Of a DNA stretch of 44,645 nucleotides, positions 24,505 to 33,564 are shown piece after piece (position 1 is the first letter of the stretch; every line of letters starts with the position of its first letter). This DNA comes from Nostoc sp. WHI. Its GTDB lineage: Bacteria; Cyanobacteriota; Cyanobacteriia; Cyanobacteriales; Nostocaceae. The stretch covers positions 1 to 44,645 of the forward strand of contig NZ_WBKM01000352.1 in the NCBI RefSeq assembly GCF_015714725.1, in the 5' to 3' direction. Made by a program: the position numbers and the translations under genes. The notes under the pieces are model-generated. The model was not told the origin of the DNA. It saw only the letters and a list, made by a program, of their open reading frames with translations, and ran no database searches.

Positions 24505-27500
24505 CTAGCCAGCCCCCTCCATAGGCAACACTTCTTCATTTAGCAAGGCGTAAAATTCTGGTACTGCCGACTCAAGCGATCGCAGTTCATTTGCCGCGAT
24601 CGCTTCAAGTTCCAGTACCGTCTCCCAGCGTAAATAACTCTGCCATCGCTTGAGAATGCCTTTAATTGCCTCCACTCCACGAGAAATACCAGAGCGAAGT
24701 ATTTCTACGCAGTGGAGTAGGGTAATGCGATCGGTCGAAGGCAACTCAAATTCGGTAGTATCCTCCCCTTGGCAATGGGAGTTCCCTATAGCATCAAGGG
24801 GGGGGATGGATACGGGCTGCTGATTAGGGTTTACACTATACACAGTAGGGGTTTGGGGAGCATAACAGGTTCGATTTTCTTTTTGATTACGCTTTGCCAC
24901 ACGATGAGCAATTACTTGGAGAGCAAATTCTAATTCCTCTTTAGATAAAGAGAAAAGTTTCACCTGTTGACCCCGTTTACCCTGCTTACGGAAAGTCAAC
25001 TTTAGCCCCAGCTGCTCGACTAAAGTTCCTAGCAACCAAATAGGTTTACAGTCACTAGGGATAGTAAACCCAAGAATTGCTTTAACGTGAGCAGCACAAT
25101 GTATAGCGATCTCCCTCATCTTAAGTAAGGTGGCATCCGAGGCAGTAACTTCATCACCCCTCACTAAACGTTTAAGAATTTGATGCAGACCCAGGTTAAA
25201 TCTAGCCAGCCACCGTGCCGAGTAATTACCCCAGTCGATGCACAAAGGTAGATTGTCCCGCTCGGTACGGTCTTTTTGGGTGACAATTGTTGGTGGGGTA
25301 GGATAACTTTGCCCAGTTTTGGGGTCAACAATTGATTCTTCGGGCTTTGCTAAAATGGCCTCAAGTCCAGCGATCGCTCTAATTAAGCGGCCACCTTTAT
25401 CTATTTCTACGAGTGATTCGGTTACTTCGATGCCATAAGAATCAGAAATGCGAAACTTTTCGCATTCAAAAATTTCATTAGGGTCAAGGTAATCTTTGCT
25501 CTGACGGGCACGGTACTCGCTCAAAGTAATATTCTTGGCCTTGGCAACAGCCGAATTGTGGGCACTATCCAAGGCTTGTGCTGCTGCTTTTAGACTTTCA
25601 AGAGATTGCTCATCATCATCACTGCCCACATATATAAATGTATTGCCCATTTCGGTGAGAAGCTCACGCAAATCATCACGCAGATTATTGAGAGAATAGT
25701 GGCGGTTAGCCATAATTTGGCAGTAAGCCTCAAGCGCCCAATCTTTCTCCGCTCCCCGCTTACCCGTTTCTCTGTCAATCCGCAACAGAAAAGCGGTCAT
25801 TTCATTGGTTTGGAGCAAGCGCTCTTTAATCTTGGATGCATTTGTATCCTTGTAACCAAAGGGAGGACGCTTTGCCACCCAAATATGAAACGGAACTTTC
25901 GGGCGATACCGGTACAGTTGTTGGGCACACTCAGTAGCGGTTTGGGAAACGCCGTGAAACACACCAAATACTAAGTCAAAATGATACTCGGAAATATCGA
26001 CACCAGTACCCAGGCTAGGGGAAGTGAACAAGGCATCAAAGTTTTTGACGGCGTTGGTGATATCTTTGATGAAAGCAACATTTTCATCACTGCCAGAATT
26101 GTCAGAGTGAACAGACCAAATGCGCCATGAAGCCTTACGGACTGGGTGCATGGTAAGGGGTAAGGGGGAAAGGGTGGAGGAATCTGTTAATTCTTCCTTT
26201 CCCCCTTCCCCTTTAACATGCACCCCTTCTCCTGCCTTTTCGTATTTGATAGTAAAGGATTTGTCGAGTTTTTTGATGAAACGCTTACTGTCACTTGCAA
26301 CCATGACTTTCTCACCAAGCATCAGCGCTGCCGAGATTTGGGCGACTAGGGCGCTTGAATTATCCCCCTCGTACCAATAAATTGTGCGCTCCCCGTTTCG
26401 CCATTCGTTTTTGATAATGTAAGGTACTTCACCTTTTGGTCGCATTGCAAGAAAGAAATCCACAGTCAGGTCATCCATGTGTGCATCAGCGATGACGACC
26501 AGTGGCGCGTTGTATACTATATATTCCAGTACCTCCAAAATGGCGGCACGGTGCTGTTTGCAAGTATTACTATGTAGTAAGTGGGTGAGGTATTGGCAAG
26601 CTTCATCTATAAATATGCAGCCGTAGGTGAGAGACTGAGTATTCAGCTTATGCAAGCTGTCAATAGTAATACTAAGGGCTTGGGCCTGGGCTAAACCTGT
26701 GTAACCCAAGTCGGAATACATCGCCGTCCGCAAACGTTCGGCAAGATTTTTCAACAAGTTAACCCGATGTCCATTGTTGAGAAATCTGGCATCAGGATTT
26801 TGGTCACGCCACCAGCGCATAAGTTCAGTTTTGCCTGTACCCATGTCGCTCCACAGTACAACCAGTCCTGATTTTGGGAAATTGAAGGTAGGGGATTTCT
26901 TCGATTTGGATGAATCAACTCCGCCAGAATCCGTAGACTCCTTGTTTCGAGAATGTCCTTTAATAGATGGCGTGAAAAGTTGTTCCTTTTCAAGATCATA
27001 AAGCTCAGGCAAATTGCATTTTTCTTCAAGTTCAGGAATGCACAAAGCCTCAGAGAGATACAAGACATTAATAGTGACATCCGGCTGGTACTTGCTTAAC
27101 CCCCATTTCTTAGCCCGATACGAGCGCTTGTAATCAGCAAGTGATTTAGCATCATTTATAATTGCAGTTAGCAGGGCATCGGCATCAACACCTCGACCAA
27201 CTACAAAATCATCAACGCCTTTTTCTGGGCCTGGTAACAGCGCAACTTCACATTTACAACCAGCAGACTCAATTGCTTTTGCAGTGCGAACAGTGGCTTG
27301 AAATACCGACCACCTGGTTTTAGCTTTTGTCTCGTGGTCAAAAAGAATTATGAACTTGCGCCCCGCCTGAGCCATTGGTACTAAGTCAGGATGCAATCGT
27401 TCATCGAAATCTTGTTTGCCCACGCGCCCGTTCCAAATTCCAGGGAGTGCGATTGCTACAAACCCCAAAGAGAGCAAGCAGGCCGCTTTTTTTTCGCCCT

Positions 27501-28032
27501 CGCATAAGATAACTGGAATCTCTGGATGTTGCTTTACCCACTCCCAAAATATTAGTGGATTGAGTTGATCCAGCAAGCGTAGCGCCAAAAGCGAATGATA
27601 GCGCTTAATTAAATAACGCTTTGCAACTTTGTCCCAGATGGGGTTAGCGACATCAAAGTAGGTAACGCGGTTCGCTGTCTTGGGTGGCGACTCGTATTTA
27701 ACTAGTTTACCTGTTTGCCAATCAAAGCGCGGGAAGTTGGGTTTAATCCGCCCCCACTCCATCGGCTGCCAATTTTTGAACGGGTCAAGTGACTGAATCC
27801 ACGTCCCACCCAGTAATAGGTGCTGATACATTTTGATGTATCCATCCGTGACTCGCCCTGCATTTTTGCGCGGGATCTGGGGGGAGATGAATAGGAAGTC
27901 GTAGACTGATTCTCCCTCAACATGGAAAAAGTTGCGCTTAATCAACGCCGGATGAATGGCGCTACCAGCTAACAACTCATGATATTCCGCAGCCGTGAGA
28001 TTGTTTGGATATTCAGTTGTCGCTGAATTCAT
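24505..28032 (-). CDS. CyRepA1-like plasmid replication protein (DUF3854 plus helicase)
   Basis: A 1175-residue initiator-type protein. Residues 170-285 are the DUF3854/Toprim-like domain (PVILCEGEKKAACLL, FDHET, GVDDFVV). A helicase-type ATPase follows: Walker A SDMGTGKT (395-402), IFIDEACQYL as the Walker B/DEAD-like motif, and SPSLGTGVDIS plus QQLYRYRP as later helicase motifs. The C-terminus carries the QLGLKLTFRKQG module. Primase-like and helicase-like parts together suit a protein that starts replication. An 82-bp hairpin-forming segment (26144-26225) is inserted in frame between helicase motifs. The start overlaps the stop of a 58-residue gene by ATGA. The family name is from recollection of cyanobacterial plasmid annotations. 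Confidence 0.85.
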   Translation of the reverse strand: MNSATTEYPNNLTAAEYHELLAGSAIHPALIKRNFFHVEGESVYDFLFISPQIPRKNAGRVTDGYIKMYQHLLLGGTWIQSLDPFKNWQPMEWGRIKPNFPRFDWQTGKLVKYESPPKTANRVTYFDVANPIWDKVAKRYLIKRYHSLLALRLLDQLNPLIFWEWVKQHPEIPVILCEGEKKAACLLSLGFVAIALPGIWNGRVGKQDFDERLHPDLVPMAQAGRKFIILFDHETKAKTRWSVFQATVRTAKAIESAGCKCEVALLPGPEKGVDDFVVGRGVDADALLTAIINDAKSLADYKRSYRAKKWGLSKYQPDVTINVLYLSEALCIPELEEKCNLPELYDLEKEQLFTPSIKGHSRNKESTDSGGVDSSKSKKSPTFNFPKSGLVVLWSDMGTGKTELMRWWRDQNPDARFLNNGHRVNLLKNLAERLRTAMYSDLGYTGLAQAQALSITIDSLHKLNTQSLTYGCIFIDEACQYLTHLLHSNTCKQHRAAILEVLEYIVYNAPLVVIADAHMDDLTVDFFLAMRPKGEVPYIIKNEWRNGERTIYWYEGDNSSALVAQISAALMLGEKVMVASDSKRFIKKLDKSFTIKYEKAGEGVHVKGEGGKEELTDSSTLSPLPLTMHPVRKASWRIWSVHSDNSGSDENVAFIKDITNAVKNFDALFTSPSLGTGVDISEYHFDLVFGVFHGVSQTATECAQQLYRYRPKVPFHIWVAKRPPFGYKDTNASKIKERLLQTNEMTAFLLRIDRETGKRGAEKDWALEAYCQIMANRHYSLNNLRDDLRELLTEMGNTFIYVGSDDDEQSLESLKAAAQALDSAHNSAVAKAKNITLSEYRARQSKDYLDPNEIFECEKFRISDSYGIEVTESLVEIDKGGRLIRAIAGLEAILAKPEESIVDPKTGQSYPTPPTIVTQKDRTERDNLPLCIDWGNYSARWLARFNLGLHQILKRLVRGDEVTASDATLLKMREIAIHCAAHVKAILGFTIPSDCKPIWLLGTLVEQLGLKLTFRKQGKRGQQVKLFSLSKEELEFALQVIAHRVAKRNQKENRTCYAPQTPTVYSVNPNQQPVSIPPLDAIGNSHCQGEDTTEFELPSTDRITLLHCVEILRSGISRGVEAIKGILKRWQSYLRWETVLELEAIAANELRSLESAVPEFYALLNEEVLPMEGAG
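26144..26225. repeat. In-frame palindromic insertion inside rep
   Basis: Arms 26144-26173 and 26196-26225 are inverted copies (27 of 30 matched, G-rich on one strand and C-rich on the other) around a 22-base loop. They are translated as a low-complexity linker (VKGEGGKEELTDSSTLSPLPLT written in two parts: VKGEGGKEEL and TDSSTLSPLPLT) between the helicase motifs. It looks like an intergenic-type Nostoc repeat that landed in the coding sequence without breaking the frame. Confidence 0.75.
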
Positions 28033-28205
28033 CGGTTCTCTCCTCGGAATCCCTTAGAGAGAACTCTTTCAAGCTGCGAAACTCTTGCTCTAGCCTGGAT
28101 ATTCCGAAAATTTCCCTTCGTCACAGCACAAAATTGCCATGCGAAAGCTGCACTCGACCCCATGCGCTTAACTACAGCGCTCTTAGGGTGTTCTCTGTTT
28201 GCCAT
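28029..28205 (-). CDS. Small basic protein translationally coupled to rep
   Basis: A 58-residue, strongly basic protein (MANREHPKSAVVKRMG at the start, LSKGFRGENR at the end). The ATG at 28205 is preferred because CAGGGA lies eight bases upstream; an earlier in-frame ATG at 28235 has no such site. Its TGA stop overlaps the rep start codon (ATGA), so ribosomes finishing it can start rep. It may work as a leader that sets rep expression, or as a small nucleic-acid-binding copy-control protein. No family is recognised. Confidence 0.6.
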   Translation of the reverse strand: MANREHPKSAVVKRMGSSAAFAWQFCAVTKGNFRNIQARARVSQLERVLSKGFRGENR

Positions 28206-28273
28206 GATATTTTTCCCTGATAACTTGGTTGACAAGCTTCAGAGGGGGTTGTATCAGTTATCAGTCAACAGTT

Positions 28274-28306
28274 AACAGTTATCAAAGACTCTGACTGATA
28301 ACTGTT
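28274..28306. repeat. Inverted repeat upstream of rep
   Basis: AACAGTTATCA (28274-28284) and TGATAACTGTT (28296-28306) are perfect inverted copies with 11 bases between. Upstream, related words (ATCAGTTATCAGTCAACAG) are arranged in tandem at 28254-28272. It lies 70 bp before the small rep-coupled gene and could be a copy-control hairpin or an iteron-like site, but this word is also a dispersed Nostocales repeat. Confidence 0.5.
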
Positions 28307-28378
28307 ATTCGCGCTGCTACTTCTTTTTGCTATAAAATTCAAAATTTTTCTTCATCAAACTTAACTTTACAAAAACTT

Positions 28379-28474
28379 ATGAATTTTAACAGCCAAAACA
28401 TCCCGCAAGGAATGGACTTTCCAAGCGGTAGACCCTATAATGGATCTGGCAGCGCGGATTATACTCTCGGATAA
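28379..28474 (+). CDS. Possible 31-residue peptide ORF
   Basis: An ATG-initiated frame of 31 codons encodes a Gly/Ser/Asn-rich peptide (NIPQGMDFPSGRPYNGSGS, then ADYTLG). Its composition is unlike the AT-rich surroundings, which suggests selection. No ribosome binding site is visible. It may be a small peptide, a gene fragment, or part of a structured RNA. Confidence 0.2.
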   Translation: MNFNSQNIPQGMDFPSGRPYNGSGSADYTLG

Positions 28475-28568
28475 ACTTGGTGGAATCACAGTCGCCAAAC
28501 TATAAATGCCACTCGTTTTGTTCCTTCGAGATCAACCCCGCTCTGGATTTCTATGAAATTTGAAACTC

Positions 28569-28602
28569 GCACAAAGCGCTACTCCTTAGTGGCGCTTTGT
28601 GC
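28569..28602. other. Strong 15-bp hairpin
   Basis: GCACAAAGCGCTACT (28569-28583) pairs with 28588-28602 along 15 positions (14 Watson-Crick, one G-T) with a CCTT loop. Neither side has a clear T run, so it is not a standard terminator. It may end a transcript by another route, be part of an RNA upstream of rep, or be an origin-type structure. Confidence 0.55.
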
Positions 28603-29235
28603 GTTAAGTTGTCGTACTCTTGTATCTTCACCTCCATACCTCCTTTCAATTAGCTTAATTTTTTTAATTGAGATATTTTAGCAAGACCGTAAAACCTAAT
28701 AAGTGCGATTACTAACGACCTTGGCTAATTATTTACCAGCTTTGAAGCTCACTTTTAACTGCAACAATGTTTTTAATGATGCAATAGTGCTACCTCTGCA
28801 AAGTAACAGTTAAAGCATATAACTTTAAGAGGTTATTGAAAAGCCAATTTTTGATAATAAATATGAAGAATGTAGATAAAGTAGATATTGGAACGTTGTA
28901 CGTAAGCGAAAATAAAATACAGTATAAGAAGAATACAGACTAGGTTTATTAGAAAAATTCAGTACAAATCCAGCAAAATGCTACACTTTTATTTTCGTTC
29001 ACGGGTTTATTTGTGTCTTTAAACCCCAGAGTCATCCTATCTGCTAATTGTATAGAATTATTAAGCCGAATTCTAACTTATACTAAAACCGATTTAGAAC
29101 TTAATTTCTCAATAATCGTTAAAAGTGTTATCAAGCAAAGCTTGCAGCCGATAGAGTAAAAGTTCATCTATTAGCCGTTTGCAGTGTACAACGAATGTAT
29201 TGTTTCTGCTCACTATGCCACAACTAAGACTTAGC
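28603..29235. other. AT-rich non-coding stretch
   Basis: Between the hairpin and the STAND NTPase gene I see no convincing gene, RNA or repeat. The strand is AT-rich and marks the start of the low-GC island. The promoter of the 29236 gene should lie here. Confidence 0.5.
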
Positions 29236-30657
29236 ATGATTACTGATAACAATTTAGACATAAATACTATATTAGAGATATTAGAAGAGCAAGTGCTTAA
29301 AAGTGTAGGAAGGCGTTTATCAGAAGCTGAAATAATTGTAATTAAGGGATCTTGGGATGGCAAGGATTATAAGGAGATGGCAACCGATGGGGGCTACAAT
29401 TCCTACTATTTACAGCAGAAAGTAGCACCGCCGTTGTGGAATATGCTTTCAAAAGTTATTGGTAATGGAGTGAAAGTAAAAAAAATATATTTAAAAAATA
29501 TTTTATTTAAATTAGCAAAAAATGATTATGTAGAAAAATTAGAATTTTCTGAAGGTGAGAATGAGCGCTTAGTAGGTAAAACTTTAATTTATGGAGAATT
29601 ACCAAAAACAAAATATTTTCATGGACGAGAAAAGGAAATAAAATATTTAAAACGAAGGATTGCTTCTTCTAAAGAGAGCAGTATAGCTTTAATTGGAGTT
29701 GGAGGAGTTGGGAAAAGTTCATTAGTAGCAAAATTAATAGAAGAAATACTTATCGATAATTCGGATATATATGAATGTGTAGTTTGGAAAAGAATTGAAG
29801 CTTGTTCGTCACTTGAAGAATTAGTTGACGGATTAATTAAACTTTTAAGATTAAAAATAAATGATGAATGTTTACAGAAAAAAATTAGTTTTTTATTAAA
29901 AACTTTACAATCACGTCCTCATCTGCTTGTATTAGACGGACTTGAAGGGTTAGTACAAGCAGAAAATTTTGAAAAAAGAGTTGAGTATGGAAAGTTCCTA
30001 TTTCAACTTGCAGATGAGCAACAGAAAAGCTATACAATCGTGACAAGTCAACTGCCTTTAGAGGAAATTATTGAGGTAAACACAACTCTTTTAATTTCAT
30101 CTATTAAAATACAAGGTTTAGACGAAAATGCAGGAATGTCCATGCTGCATGATAAAGGTTTATATGGGGAATATTGTAAAAAATTAATTGAAACTTATCG
30201 AGGAAATCCTTCAGAGTTGGAGGTAGTTGCTGAACGAATTAATCGTTTTTGGGGAGGTGATGTAGAAAAGTTCTTTGAATATAAAACTACCTTAATGGGT
30301 CAACAACTTCAATCAATGCTAAATCAGCAATTTAGGCAAGCTGGACTTTTAAATAATATTCAAAAAAATATAATGATTTATTTAGCAGAGAAAACATCAG
30401 AAGAGATAACTTCGATTTCATTCCCTAACATTCTTGAGGATATTAAAAAAAATATAGACGTATCAACTTCTGAGGTAATAATAGCACTAGAAGTTTTAGA
30501 GCAGCGCTCGTTGATTGAGGTTAATAAAAAAACAACAAAGCAAGAGATAAGTTACAGTTTACAACCAGTTATTAGAAAATATATTTTAGTTGATCCATTA
30601 GGGTTAGTGTATAAAATTTCTAGTTGTCCAAAATCAAATAGTTACAATCAGGAGTAA
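29236..30657 (+). CDS. vMAP-type HTH fused to an NB-ARC/STAND NTPase
   Basis: A 473-residue protein. The N-terminal domain (about residues 8-90; RRLSEAEIIVIKGSWDGKDY, then KEMATDGGYNSYYLQ and LWNMLSKVIG) fits the HTH found at the N-terminus of vWA-MoxR-associated (vMAP) and related cyanobacterial NTPases. The NTPase follows a GREKEIKYLKRRI lead-in: Walker A GVGGVGKSS (154-162) and Walker B LLVLDGLEGL, with a C-terminal winged-helix-like region. There is no repeat domain after it, so it may act as a switch rather than a full sensor. ATG 29236 is chosen; ATG 29215 and TTG 29179 are alternatives. The kinase gene follows two bases later, indicating an operon. Confidence 0.8.
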   Translation: MITDNNLDINTILEILEEQVLKSVGRRLSEAEIIVIKGSWDGKDYKEMATDGGYNSYYLQQKVAPPLWNMLSKVIGNGVKVKKIYLKNILFKLAKNDYVEKLEFSEGENERLVGKTLIYGELPKTKYFHGREKEIKYLKRRIASSKESSIALIGVGGVGKSSLVAKLIEEILIDNSDIYECVVWKRIEACSSLEELVDGLIKLLRLKINDECLQKKISFLLKTLQSRPHLLVLDGLEGLVQAENFEKRVEYGKFLFQLADEQQKSYTIVTSQLPLEEIIEVNTTLLISSIKIQGLDENAGMSMLHDKGLYGEYCKKLIETYRGNPSELEVVAERINRFWGGDVEKFFEYKTTLMGQQLQSMLNQQFRQAGLLNNIQKNIMIYLAEKTSEEITSISFPNILEDIKKNIDVSTSEVIIALEVLEQRSLIEVNKKTTKQEISYSLQPVIRKYILVDPLGLVYKISSCPKSNSYNQE

Positions 30658-30659
30658 AA

Positions 30660-32516
30660 GTGGTTTACTGCATAAATCACCTTTGTAACCTGCGTCATAA
30701 CCCTGATGATATTGAAAATTGTTTAGCTTGTGGAACCCCCTTGCTAATAAATGAACGTATTCGTCTGCTGCGACCATTACGCCCTTTAGAAAAAGATATA
30801 GATAGCTATACAGATGTTTTCGAGGTTGAAGATATTGATCCCAAATGGGGAAAAAAACCTCGAACAAGAGTGATGAAAGTATTAAAGTGGAATGAACCTA
30901 AATACGTTGAGCTAGTGCGACGAGAAGTACTAGCATTAATCAACTTATCTCATCCGGGAATTCCTCAAGCTGCTAGTAGTGATTACTTTACTTTTACACT
31001 ACCAAAGGAACCACGTCTAGAATTGCATTGCTTAGTAATGGAGAAGATGGAAGGAGAGAATTTACAACAGTGGTTAGAAGTGAATGGCAAAATTTCTCAA
31101 AATGTAGCACTAGAATGGATGTTGCAATTGCTGGACATTCTTGATCATGTACACAAGATAGGATATTTCCATAGAGATATTAAACCAACAAATATTATTT
31201 ATCAACCAACGGGTAATCTGGCACTTGTTGACTTTGGTACTGTAAGGAAAATTACTAGAACTTACTTAGCGAAAGTGGGGTCTAGCGGAAAAGATAGCAT
31301 AACAGGAGGAGGAGGAAGTGGATATGAGGTAACAGCAGTTTGTTCGATTGGGTTCTCTGCACCTGAACAAATGGATGGTCGAGCGTTACCGCAATCTGAC
31401 TTCTATGCGTTGGGACGAACTATCGTCAATTTGGTTACTGGCGTAGCAATGTTGCAGTTACCAACAGAAGATAGGACAGGAAAGCTAATCTGGAGAGATA
31501 AAGCACCGCAGATTGATAAGCCTGTAGCAGATTTAATCGATGAAATGATACATCCTTTTCCAGGGTTTCGACCACAAACTACAGAAATAATAACTGAACG
31601 AATACAAAAGCTTCCTTGGGAAAGTAAAGTTCATCATTTCCTCAAGTCTAAAGTTTTTAAGATTGGAAGACTTGTAGCAAGTGCATTAATAATTTTTGTA
31701 ATAGGCAAGTTATCTGCACCTAGTGTAGCTAATTATTTAGTTGCTCAAGGAGAGGAATTAGTAGCAAGGAATGATTATCAAAGCGCAGAAAATTTTTTTG
31801 GTTGGGCAATCCAAACTAATCCTTCAACTAAACTGGCTATATCTAAGTATTATTTGAATAAAGCTTCTCATCTCATGCTAATAGGTAATTTTAGCGCGGC
31901 TAAAAAGGATTATGAGCTTTCTATAAAATATAACAATCAAAATATAGATGCCTACAACCTCTTAGGAATAAACTGTCAGCAATTATCAGATAATAAATGT
32001 GTAGAATATGTTTATCAAAAATTGCTTCAATTAAACCCAAACGACTGGACAGTGCATTATAATTTAGGACGTTTTTATGATGGACAAGGAGATTATGAAT
32101 TAGCACAAAAAGAATATAGTATAGCTATTAACAGTAGTAGTTCAGCGATGATAGCTCTTAACAACTTGTCCAGACTTAAGATTAAAATGGGTAACTACAA
32201 TCTAGCAATTTCTTTAGCTCGGTCAGGATTAAAAAAAAATAACGACCCATTAATACAATCCGCATTATATAAAAATTTGGGCTGGGCAAGCTTAGAACAA
32301 AATAAAATAAGTGATGCTGAAAAATATTTACAAAAAGCACTGAGTTTAGATAATCAAAGAATAGATGCTTATTGCCTATTAGCTAAAGCGCAAGAAACAT
32401 TAGGTAAAATCGATGATGCCAGAATTTCTATAGAATTCTGTTTACTTGCTAATTCTACAGATTCAGACGTTACTATTTGGAGACAGGAATTACTAGATCG
32501 TATACTGGAAAAATGA
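30660..32516 (+). CDS. 4-Cys-prefix Ser/Thr protein kinase with TPR tail
   Basis: A 618-residue membrane kinase. The N-terminal 4-Cys prefix has C4, C9, C21 and C24 (a zinc-ribbon-like motif with NPDD between). The kinase domain spans about 55-320: K73 (MKVLK), E88/E-helix, HRDIKPTN (171-178) and DFG (191-193), with APEQ and an R at the end. A single membrane helix (336-356) separates it from at least five TPRs (about 365-610), which are then outside the membrane. It starts at GTG 30660 with CAGGAG five bases ahead, right after the STAND NTPase stop. It may relay signals from TPR-bound ligands to the cytoplasm, or act on the NTPase. Confidence 0.92.
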   Translation: MVYCINHLCNLRHNPDDIENCLACGTPLLINERIRLLRPLRPLEKDIDSYTDVFEVEDIDPKWGKKPRTRVMKVLKWNEPKYVELVRREVLALINLSHPGIPQAASSDYFTFTLPKEPRLELHCLVMEKMEGENLQQWLEVNGKISQNVALEWMLQLLDILDHVHKIGYFHRDIKPTNIIYQPTGNLALVDFGTVRKITRTYLAKVGSSGKDSITGGGGSGYEVTAVCSIGFSAPEQMDGRALPQSDFYALGRTIVNLVTGVAMLQLPTEDRTGKLIWRDKAPQIDKPVADLIDEMIHPFPGFRPQTTEIITERIQKLPWESKVHHFLKSKVFKIGRLVASALIIFVIGKLSAPSVANYLVAQGEELVARNDYQSAENFFGWAIQTNPSTKLAISKYYLNKASHLMLIGNFSAAKKDYELSIKYNNQNIDAYNLLGINCQQLSDNKCVEYVYQKLLQLNPNDWTVHYNLGRFYDGQGDYELAQKEYSIAINSSSSAMIALNNLSRLKIKMGNYNLAISLARSGLKKNNDPLIQSALYKNLGWASLEQNKISDAEKYLQKALSLDNQRIDAYCLLAKAQETLGKIDDARISIEFCLLANSTDSDVTIWRQELLDRILEK

Positions 32517-32559
32517 TAAGCTAATAAAAGGAAATAATACTAAAAATAGTGAAATTTTT

Positions 32560-33564
32560 GTGGGATTAAGTACAAAATATTGGGCATTTTTCTGCTTGAC
32601 TTTTTTGATATTAAAAGATGTATCATTGGTCGCAAGTGTACCACTAATAAGAGTTAAAAGAAGCCAAGCTCGCTGTGAGGCAATTGGCAGGATAATGGGC
32701 AGAGGCGAGAAACGCTTTGGTACTAAAAGCTTGATTTGTGAAAAAGAAAGCATAGAAGTTTTAAACGGTGGTACTATTGACTTTCTCTGTTACAGTTCTG
32801 GGAAAGTTTTAAAATTATCTAGTGGTATTGTTTCAGACAAATGCCCCAAGATTGAAACTATTAATGCTAATTGCAACCCTAACAATGTCGTAGGATGCTT
32901 TCGTCCCAAAGGAGGCACAGAAGAAAGCGATGAGCCGACAATTATTTCTCCTTACAGTACTTCAACATTGAATCCTCGCCCGGAAATAACTTGGACTCCT
33001 GTTAAGGGTGCTACTTCTTACAAAGTCAAAGTAGAAAGTTACGAGTTTAGATGGGAAAAAATTGTAAATCAAACTCGGCTTGCCTACCCAAGTGATGAAA
33101 AGGAGTTTCAACCGGAGGGCATATATACAATATATGTCTTTGCTTACAAAGATGGTAATGCTTTTAGCTATGACTCAACGCCTGTTAACCTATTGTCTAT
33201 AGCTTCACAAGAAGAAATTGCACAAAATATTAAACGCATTAAAGAATTAGGACTACCACCAGAGGAGACTGTTCTTGATATAGACGCAATCTATGCGTCA
33301 GAAAATCTTTTAAATGAAACAATTGAGATGCTGAAGTCACACACGGAAACCGCAACTCCTAGCCGAAATCCAACTCTTTACAGAGTACTGGGCGATCGCT
33401 ATCTGAGGGCTTGGTTGACAAACGAAGCTAAACGCCAATACACCAAGGCTTTTGAGATAGCGAAAAGTAGTAATAATTCAAAAGAGTTACAAAAAGCGCA
33501 AGAAGGTTTGAAGATGGTGAAATTCTACAACCAACTTCCCACCAGGAGGAACGGGGCCCAGTAG
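32560..33564 (+). CDS. Exported FecR-like protein with helical tail
   Basis: A 334-residue protein with an N-terminal signal-like segment (YWAFFCLTFLILKDVSLVAS). Four cysteines and beta-rich segments follow (RCEAIGRIMGRGEKRF, LCYSSGKVLKLSSG), then a strand pattern seen in cyanobacterial FecR-like/TPR proteins (EITWTPVKGATSYKVKVES, with an Ig-like continuation), and a helical tail (NEAKRQYTKAFEIAKSS). Such proteins are often encoded beside CHAT-domain genes, as here. GTG 32560 is the apparent start, with a weak ribosome site. Its 3' end overlaps the convergent CHAT gene by 40 bp, so the two transcripts can pair. Confidence 0.6.
   Translation: MGLSTKYWAFFCLTFLILKDVSLVASVPLIRVKRSQARCEAIGRIMGRGEKRFGTKSLICEKESIEVLNGGTIDFLCYSSGKVLKLSSGIVSDKCPKIETINANCNPNNVVGCFRPKGGTEESDEPTIISPYSTSTLNPRPEITWTPVKGATSYKVKVESYEFRWEKIVNQTRLAYPSDEKEFQPEGIYTIYVFAYKDGNAFSYDSTPVNLLSIASQEEIAQNIKRIKELGLPPEETVLDIDAIYASENLLNETIEMLKSHTETATPSRNPTLYRVLGDRYLRAWLTNEAKRQYTKAFEIAKSSNNSKELQKAQEGLKMVKFYNQLPTRRNGAQ

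Noticed and set aside
28379..28474. PatS-type heterocyst inhibitor peptide
   Set aside because: The frame has GSGS but not the RGSGR pentapeptide.
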